A model generated the notes under the pieces. It was not told the origin of the DNA. It saw nothing but the letters and a program-made list of their open reading frames with translations, and made no database searches. DNA of 7,802 nt from Anaerolineales bacterium (GTDB lineage: Bacteria; Chloroflexota; Anaerolineae; Anaerolineales; Villigracilaceae), in NCBI GenBank assembly GCA_020847355.1, contig JADLCG010000285.1:1-7802 (forward strand). The letters are read 5' to 3'. The position numbers and the translations under genes are program-made. Positions 4,304-7,802 of this stretch are shown piece by piece (within the stretch, counting starts at the first letter, position 1; every line of letters begins with the position of its first letter).

Positions 4304-5521
4304 TTAACGAATTGGCATTTCCTGAATGCCGTATGGGAAGCCGTATTCCGCCATCTTTTGCATAAAGACTTTAGGTTCAAAGGCTTCTGGTCCCAGCACG
4401 CCCGCGCCTTGCCACTGACCATGCTCGATCAAATCCATCGCGATCACCGGCGTAAAAGCGGTCTGCGCCACAACTGCCTGACAGCCCCAAGTTTGCATAC
4501 ACGCTTCATTATCCGCAACTTGATATAAATACACTGCGCGCTTCTTCCCGGACTTTGAGCCGGTCACGTACGTCCCCGCGCAGGTCTTCCCCTTCATCTT
4601 ATCGCCCAAATGCGCGGGGTCTGGTAAACAAGCGGCAACCACGTCGCGCGGGGCAACTTCCACGCCTTTGACCTTGATTTTCTCTTTATTATCCAAGCCT
4701 AATTTATGGAGCGTTTTCAAGACTTCGGTGAATTCATCGCCCAAGCCATATTTGAAAGTGACGCGCTTGACGTTTTTGATCCAACGCGGCACAAGCAAAA
4801 CTTCTTCATGCTCCACATTGACCACTTCCACTTTGCCGATGCCTTCGGGGAATTCAAACGTCTCCGGTTCAGAGAACGGCTCGGTGGTGAACCAGCCTTT
4901 TTCTTTCTCGTAAACGATTGGCGGGTTCAAACATTCTTCAATTGTCGTCCAAATGGAAAAGGTCGGCGCGAATTCATAACCTTCAACGTATAAATCGCCG
5001 CCGTCGCGGATGCCGATTTCGTCAATCTCGTCAAAAAGTTCGTCTGCCGCGTATCGGGCGAACACATCCGCCATGCCGGGCTCCACGCCAAAGCCCACTA
5101 ACGCCAGCAGGTTCTTCGCTTCCCAGTCTGCGGCTTTTTCAAATTGATAATCGCCCAATTTCACGCCGGTCTTTTTGAACGGCTCGGTTGGGTGCGGTTG
5201 GGAGAGCGTCATCGCCATATCCATATATTTGACGTTGGCGTTGAAAGCCGCGTCAAAGATTTGCTCGTTGAAGATCGGGTCCACGGCGTTCATGATCAAA
5301 TCCACTTGATATTTCCGCGCCAAGGCTTCGATGCTCGCGCTTTTGCTGGCATCCACAAATTCCACTGGGAAGCGCTTGGCGTCGCCCAATTTCTTTTGGA
5401 CTTCTTCGGCGCGCTGGGTGTTATATTCCGCCAGAACCATGAGTTCCAGCCAGGGGCGCGGTTTGGCAATTGCGGCAATGGCTTCGCCCACGCCGCCGAC
5501 TCCGATGAGCAATACTTTCAT
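4304..5521 (-). CDS. Saccharopine dehydrogenase family protein
   Basis: This is a 405-aa cytosolic NAD(P)-dependent oxidoreductase of the saccharopine dehydrogenase / carboxynorspermidine synthase group, enzymes that make or split secondary-amine links between an amino acid (or diamine) and a keto acid or aldehyde. The N-terminal Rossmann fold starts at residue 1 with VLLIGVGGVGEAIA (G7-x-G9-G10-V11-G12). E32 at the end of the second strand suggests NAD rather than NADP, an inference only. LIMNAVDP (75-82) and LVGFGVEPGMADVFARYAA (141-159) match the domain junction typical of the family, and the C-terminal substrate domain fills the rest. Length is normal. GGAGA (5535-5531) precedes the ATG by nine bases. 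The exact substrate (saccharopine, carboxynorspermidine or other) cannot be decided. An Lrp-type regulator lies about 640 bases upstream on the same strand, which would fit amino-acid-responsive control. Confidence 0.88.
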   Translation of the reverse strand: MKVLLIGVGGVGEAIAAIAKPRPWLELMVLAEYNTQRAEEVQKKLGDAKRFPVEFVDASKSASIEALARKYQVDLIMNAVDPIFNEQIFDAAFNANVKYMDMAMTLSQPHPTEPFKKTGVKLGDYQFEKAADWEAKNLLALVGFGVEPGMADVFARYAADELFDEIDEIGIRDGGDLYVEGYEFAPTFSIWTTIEECLNPPIVYEKEKGWFTTEPFSEPETFEFPEGIGKVEVVNVEHEEVLLVPRWIKNVKRVTFKYGLGDEFTEVLKTLHKLGLDNKEKIKVKGVEVAPRDVVAACLPDPAHLGDKMKGKTCAGTYVTGSKSGKKRAVYLYQVADNEACMQTWGCQAVVAQTAFTPVIAMDLIEHGQWQGAGVLGPEAFEPKVFMQKMAEYGFPYGIQEMPIR

Positions 5522-5547
5522 ATAGGATATTCTCCATTCGTTTTATC

Positions 5548-5563
5548 GCCCGCTGGCGCGGGC
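5548..5563. other. GC-rich hairpin in the dehydrogenase upstream region
   Basis: GCCCGC, loop TGGC, GCGGGC: a perfect 6-bp stem 26 bases before the dehydrogenase ATG. It would lie in the 5' leader if transcription starts farther upstream, or could be an operator. No riboswitch-like architecture is evident. Confidence 0.4.
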
Positions 5564-5643
5564 TAGATTGATAAGATTAGGCATTATCGGAAATTATTTC
5601 TGGACGCGGATTTTTTCTTCTTTGATCAGCGTCAATCCGCTCT

Positions 5644-5723
5644 CTGCTCAAGCCGCCGTCCTCGGCGGCGGGGACGCCGCCTTGAACGATGGTTTGTAAA
5701 ATTTATTTCGACCGACTACTTAA
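5644..5723 (+). repeat. 80-bp hairpin repeat element, copy B
   Basis: This is 76/80 identical to copy A at 1861-1940 and in the same orientation. Three of the four differences fall in the right hairpin arm (GGGGACGCCGCCTTGAAC), so this copy's stem is weaker than in copy A, while the loop, the left arm and most of the tail are unchanged. It lies 123 bases upstream of the dehydrogenase start. Confidence 0.85.
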
Positions 5724-5748
5724 CCTAAGTTGTTACCGCAAATCTTTT

Positions 5749-5816
5749 GCCGCGAATTTCACTAATTCACGCGGATTTTTTTGAAGCGATTAGCGAAAAT
5801 CCGCGTAATTCGCGGC
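5749..5816. repeat. Interrupted palindrome GCCGCGAATT...AATTCGCGGC
   Basis: Left arm: GCCGCGAATT (5749-5758), a 10-base bulge, then ACGCGGATTTT (5769-5779). Right arm: AAAATCCGCGT (5796-5806) and AATTCGCGGC (5807-5816). In all 21 bases pair perfectly, and only the left arm carries the bulge. The bulge TCACTAATTC and the loop (GAAGCGATTAGCG) share the TAAT/ATTAGC motif of the arms, as if short units had multiplied. This AATTCGCG type of repeat is widespread in intergenic DNA of environmental bacteria. Confidence 0.75.
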
Positions 5817-5867
5817 TAAAAAGCTCTTAGCAACTACGTTTTAATAAAAATCATTGCAAAGGTAGCA

Positions 5868-5887
5868 ACTTGAGTTACTTAAGTAAC
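5868..5887. promoter_or_regulatory. Tandem ACTTRAGT palindromes, possible operator
   Basis: ACTTGAGT (5868-5875) and ACTTAAGT (5877-5884) repeat with a 9-base period. The second is the core of a perfect 14-bp palindrome, GTTACTTAAGTAAC (5874-5887). This looks like a protein-binding site, but no promoter is clearly associated with it. Confidence 0.35.
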
Positions 5888-5897
5888 ATCGGTGATT

Positions 5898-5931
5898 AAA
5901 AAGACGGCATAATTCCTTATGCCGTCTTTTT
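5898..5931 (-). terminator. Strong intrinsic terminator, active in both directions
   Basis: AAAAAGACGGCATAA (5898-5912), loop TTCC, TTATGCCGTCTTTTT (5917-5931): a perfect 15-bp stem whose A/T flanks give a T-run on either strand. On the minus strand it begins 6 bases after the stop of the 39-aa gene and should end its transcript, shielding the repeat region and the dehydrogenase from read-through. Confidence 0.9.
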
Positions 5932-5937
5932 CTATAA

Positions 5938-6057
5938 TTAATAGCGGTTGGGCGCTTTACTCTGGCTGTTTGGGTTGAGGACGATCATCAACGACGCTAA
6001 ATACGCTTTTACAAACGCATCCCCTATTTTCTTGATATTACAAACGAACGCTTTCAT
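5938..6057 (-). CDS. Unrecognised 39-aa small protein
   Basis: The protein begins MKAFVCNIKKIGDAFVKAY, continues with a short hydrophobic stretch (LASLMIVL, about 20-27) and ends in a polar tail (NPNSQSKAPNRY). No family is recognised. The case for a real gene is its setting: AAAGG (6068-6064) lies six bases before the ATG, a promoter-like TTGAAA-17-CATAAC lies just upstream, and a perfect 15-bp terminator starts six bases after the stop. The gene thus forms a compact self-contained unit of about 200 bases between the Lrp regulator and the repeat region. The N-terminal part could be an amphipathic, basic, membrane-associating helix. Alternatives are a leader peptide or a small RNA that happens to contain an ORF. 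Confidence 0.55.
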   Translation of the reverse strand: MKAFVCNIKKIGDAFVKAYLASLMIVLNPNSQSKAPNRY

Positions 6058-6071
6058 TTTATACCTTTCAG

Positions 6072-6100
6072 GTTATGGTTCCGCTCCTGACGATTTTCAA
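6072..6100 (-). promoter_or_regulatory. Possible promoter of the 39-aa gene
   Basis: TTGAAA (6100-6095), a 17-base spacer and CATAAC (6077-6072), 5/6 and 4/6 matches to consensus. The predicted start would be near 6065, giving a very short leader that would begin inside the AAAGG ribosome site. The exact start is therefore uncertain, and read-through from the Lrp gene is an alternative. Confidence 0.35.
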
Positions 6101-6123
6101 GAGGCGGATTAAGTTGGTTGGAA

Positions 6124-6152
6124 GCTTCGACAAGCCCGAGCGGGCGCGAAGC
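6124..6152. other. Hairpin just after the Lrp-type gene
   Basis: GCTTCG (6124-6129) pairs with CGAAGC (6147-6152), and inside it GCCCG (6134-6138) pairs with CGGGC (6141-6145). The two 11-bp arms are separated by an asymmetric bulge. It lies 11 bases behind the regulator stop on the minus strand. No T-run follows, so it is a possible transcript-end stabiliser rather than a clear intrinsic terminator. Confidence 0.45.
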
Positions 6153-6163
6153 GGATTCCCGTT

Positions 6164-6631
6164 CTAAAAATAAATTTCCTTAACGATCTTCAGATAGATA
6201 AACGATTCCGTTTCAAGAACGCCGTCTACCTTGGCGAGTTTTTCGGTCATAAAGCGAAAGAGGCCTTCGTTATCGTCGCAAAAGACTTCGATCATCAGGT
6301 CGTATCTGCCGCTGGTGGCGACGATGTAAACGACTTCGTCAAATTTGGCGATCTTTTCCGCAACGCTCATCATTTTGCGCCCGTCTGTGCTCACGCCGAT
6401 CATCGTCATGGTGCGTTTGCCCATCATGGGCGGGTTGGTGACGGCGACTACTTTGAGATAGCCAAGCTCCACGAGGCGGTTGTAACGCTGACGGATCATG
6501 CCGGGCGAAACTTTGAGTTGTTCGGCAAGTTGGGCAAATGCCGCCCGCCCATCGCCGCGCAAGGCATGGATGATGTGGTGGTCAATTTTATCGAGGCGAT
6601 CGGGGCGCTTTGTGCCGATAATGCTTTCCAT
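6164..6631 (-). CDS. Lrp/AsnC-family transcriptional regulator
   Basis: This 155-aa DNA-binding protein is of the leucine-responsive regulatory protein type, dimer- or octamer-forming regulators that sense amino acids. The N-terminal winged-helix HTH is at about 12-62 (RLDKIDHHIIHALRGDGRA, then FAQLAEQLKVSPGMIRQRYNRL, with recognition helix VSPGMIRQRYNRL). The C-terminal RAM ligand-binding domain is at about 73-150 and contains the effector-loop signature ATSGRYDLMIEV (105-116). The length is normal. The promoter is very good (TTGACA-17-TAGAAT), and the A of the ATG is 7 bases after it, so the mRNA is probably leaderless. The GAGGG one base before the ATG is too close to serve as a ribosome site. 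The saccharopine-dehydrogenase-like gene downstream on the same strand is a plausible but unproven target. Confidence 0.92.
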   Translation of the reverse strand: MESIIGTKRPDRLDKIDHHIIHALRGDGRAAFAQLAEQLKVSPGMIRQRYNRLVELGYLKVVAVTNPPMMGKRTMTMIGVSTDGRKMMSVAEKIAKFDEVVYIVATSGRYDLMIEVFCDDNEGLFRFMTEKLAKVDGVLETESFIYLKIVKEIYF

Positions 6632-6637
6632 ACCCTC

Positions 6638-6666
6638 ATTCTATAACGATTATTTATTTTTGTCAA
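6638..6666 (-). promoter_or_regulatory. Sigma-70-type promoter of the Lrp-type gene, leaderless
   Basis: Minus strand TTGACA (6666-6661, perfect), a 17-base AT-rich spacer and TAGAAT (6643-6638, 5/6). The predicted start, 7 bases on, is 6631, the A of the ATG itself. An Lrp-type protein often regulates its own promoter; no clear operator was picked out. Confidence 0.8.
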
Positions 6667-6747
6667 GAGTTTTATGATGATTTGTTACTAAACAGCTTTC
6701 TTTTTTGACATTTATTCAGATATTCTTGGCGGTTTCAGCGCAATGGA

Positions 6748-7734
6748 TTAAGCGTCCAGCGGAGATTTGACCGCTAAGCCGCCGCGCTGGAGGACGTGGG
6801 TGTAGATCATGGTGGTTTTCACGTCTTTGTGTCCGAGCAGTTCTTGAACGGTGCGAATGTCGTAGCCGCTTTGAAGTAGGTGGGTGGCGAAGGAATGGCG
6901 AAAGGTGTGCGGGGTGACGCGCTTGTTGATTTTTGTAATCTGCAAGGCGTTTTTAATGGCGCGTTGGAGGGCGGTTTCGTGGATGTGGTGTCGGCGGGTT
7001 GTATTTGTCTCTAGATCGGTGGAGAGGGTCGAAGCGGGAAAGATGTATTGCCAGATCCATTGTTTTGAGGCGGTGGGGTATTTTTCGCTAAGGGCGAAGG
7101 GCATGTAAACGGAGCCAAGACCAGCCGCGAGGTCCGCTTGATGAAGCGTTTTAATCTTAATCAAGTGTTCGCGCAGGGGATTAATGAGGCTGTCGGGCAA
7201 CATGGTGGTACGGTCGTCCCCGCCTTTCCCATCATAGACGAGGATGCTATGATTTTCAAAATCTATGTCTTTGACGCGCAGGCGCAGGCATTCCATGAGG
7301 CGCAGTCCGCTTCCGTACATGATTTGCGCCATGATTTTGTAGGGGTATTCTACGTTGGCGATGATCAATTTGGCTTCTTCTTTGGAGAGGACGTTGGGGA
7401 CGCGCTTGCCTTTTTTGGGGCGGGTGAGGCTGAGTTGAGATTCATCTAGCTGAAGGCGGAGGACGTTGCGATAGAGGAAGAGGATGGCGCTGAGGGCTTG
7501 GTTTTGGGTGGAGGCTGAGGCTTGACGGGCGACGACGAGATGGGTGATGAATTGGCTGATTTCGGGGGCGCCCATTTCTTTTGGGTGGCGCTTGTTGTGG
7601 AAGAGGATGTATTCGCGCACCCAAGACAGGTAAGTTTTTTCGGTGCGGAATGAGTATTGTTTGAGGCGGATTTGTTCGCGGTATTGATCGAGGAGTTTTT
7701 TGCCTTGCGGAGGGGGCGCGGGAGGTTGGTTCAT
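6748..7734 (-). CDS. intI: Integron integrase (tyrosine recombinase, IntI type)
   Basis: This 328-aa site-specific recombinase inserts and excises gene cassettes by attI x attC recombination. After a proline-rich start, the SAM-like core-binding domain covers about 12-95 (LLDQYREQIRLKQYSFRTEK, then FHNKRHP and STQNQALSAILFLYR), a pattern highly typical of integron integrases. The catalytic domain has R145 (YGSGLRLMECL), K170 (DGKGG), H276 and R279 (HTFRHSFATHLL), H302 (LLGHKDV) and nucleophile Y311 (MIYTHV), all present. The extra segment specific to IntI proteins is at about 200-235 (SVYMPFALSEKYP, then QWIWQYIFPAS) and separates it from XerC/D. IntI1 is 337 aa, so this one is full length. 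The start is supported by AAGGAG (7746-7741) six bases before the ATG. In standard integrons attI and the cassettes lie on the 5' side of intI, here to the right of the window. No SOS (LexA) box was recognised upstream. Confidence 0.93.
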   Translation of the reverse strand: MNQPPAPPPQGKKLLDQYREQIRLKQYSFRTEKTYLSWVREYILFHNKRHPKEMGAPEISQFITHLVVARQASASTQNQALSAILFLYRNVLRLQLDESQLSLTRPKKGKRVPNVLSKEEAKLIIANVEYPYKIMAQIMYGSGLRLMECLRLRVKDIDFENHSILVYDGKGGDDRTTMLPDSLINPLREHLIKIKTLHQADLAAGLGSVYMPFALSEKYPTASKQWIWQYIFPASTLSTDLETNTTRRHHIHETALQRAIKNALQITKINKRVTPHTFRHSFATHLLQSGYDIRTVQELLGHKDVKTTMIYTHVLQRGGLAVKSPLDA

Positions 7735-7794
7735 GTTTTTCTCCTTCAGCTTTTATGTTTTTGAATTTAGCTTCCGCATTTAGAAAAGAGCCTG

Positions 7795-7800
7795 TATAAT
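7795..7800 (+). promoter_or_regulatory. -10 box pointing out of the window, possible Pc or gene start
   Basis: TATAAT on the + strand 61 bases upstream of the integrase start and divergent from it. It is preceded by TG, as at 91-96. It could be the cassette promoter of an integron, or the leaderless promoter of a + strand gene starting within about 10 bases past the window. No -35 is obvious. Confidence 0.4.
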
Positions 7801-7802
7801 TC

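Larger units (their letters stand above)
5522..5937. other. Repeat-rich intergenic region without a gene
   Basis: About 416 bases upstream of the dehydrogenase carry no convincing coding sequence. Listed separately are a GC hairpin (5548-5563), the 80-bp element copy B (5644-5723), a long interrupted palindrome (5749-5816), a pair of ACTTRAGT palindromes (5868-5884) and a terminator (5898-5931). A looser inverted pair, GCGGATT (5606-5612) and AATCCGC (5634-5640), is also present. I could not identify a firm promoter for the dehydrogenase. Confidence 0.65.

Noticed and set aside
5144..5566. Long plus-strand reading frame of 140 codons inside the dehydrogenase gene
   Set aside because: It lies opposite a confidently identified enzyme with a complete Rossmann motif. 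It is rich in His, Phe and Arg, as expected for an antisense shadow.
5933..5938. TATAAT on the + strand right after the terminator
   Set aside because: It abuts the stop of the 39-aa gene, has no -35, and no + strand coding sequence follows before the Lrp-type gene region, so it is most likely chance in AT-rich DNA.
5718..5952. Possible attC site: ACTTAAC (RYYYAAC) at 5718-5724 and GTTGGGC (GTTRRRY) at 5946-5952
   Set aside because: The spacing (235 bases) is too long, the intervening palindromes do not pair these ends in attC fashion, and such 7-mers are expected by chance several times in this window. The 80-bp element also lacks AAC/GTT at its stem ends.
1..7802. CRISPR array or tRNA genes
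   Set aside because: No regularly spaced short direct repeats and no cloverleaf or T-loop (GGTTCRANNCC) context outside protein genes were found on reading both strands.

Overview
The window looks like chromosomal DNA from an uncultured-type Chloroflexota bacterium (Anaerolineae-like), with moderate GC content. This is an inference from gene style: a PIN toxin with an LP..Q..VL.FI.FL partner, a soluble cNMP-binding histidine kinase, a PC4/YdbC-like protein, a SHOCT-tailed membrane protein, and frequent TATAAT-type boxes placed directly in front of start codons. No rRNA or tRNA gene is present to settle the taxonomy.

Left part (1-2197). A two-gene toxin-antitoxin module (114-754, +) with a start/stop overlap is followed by a 46-aa single-span membrane protein (854-994, +). 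That protein converges on a small helical-repeat protein (991-1221, -), and the two share the stop bases CTAA. Next is a two-span membrane protein with a SHOCT tail (1304-1816, -). The 381 bases upstream of it hold no credible gene. They hold a 31-bp sequence duplicated around two palindromic repeat elements.

Middle part (2198-5521). A zinc-ribbon protein and a PC4/YdbC-like nucleic-acid-binding protein form a two-gene operon on +. They converge, with a 21-bp tail overlap, on a cytosolic cNMP-binding-domain histidine kinase (3013-4239, -). Upstream of the kinase on the same strand is a saccharopine-dehydrogenase-family oxidoreductase (4304-5521, -).

Right part (5522-7802). A repeat-rich intergenic region carries a second copy of the 80-bp element seen near 1861 and another palindromic element. 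It ends in a 15-bp-stem terminator directly behind an unrecognised 39-aa gene (5938-6057, -). Then come an Lrp/AsnC-type regulator (6164-6631, -) with a textbook promoter and, at the edge, a complete integron-type tyrosine recombinase (6748-7734, -). Its orientation places any attI site and cassette array just beyond the right end of the window.

The most interesting points are the integron integrase with its array out of view, the recurring leaderless layout (-10 box, then ATG as the probable first transcribed base), the unlisted small proteins of 39 and 46 aa plus the roughly 72-aa repeat protein, and the layered repeat elements with a duplicated promoter. The dehydrogenase and the Lrp regulator may be functionally linked (lysine or amino-acid metabolism), but this rests on proximity only.
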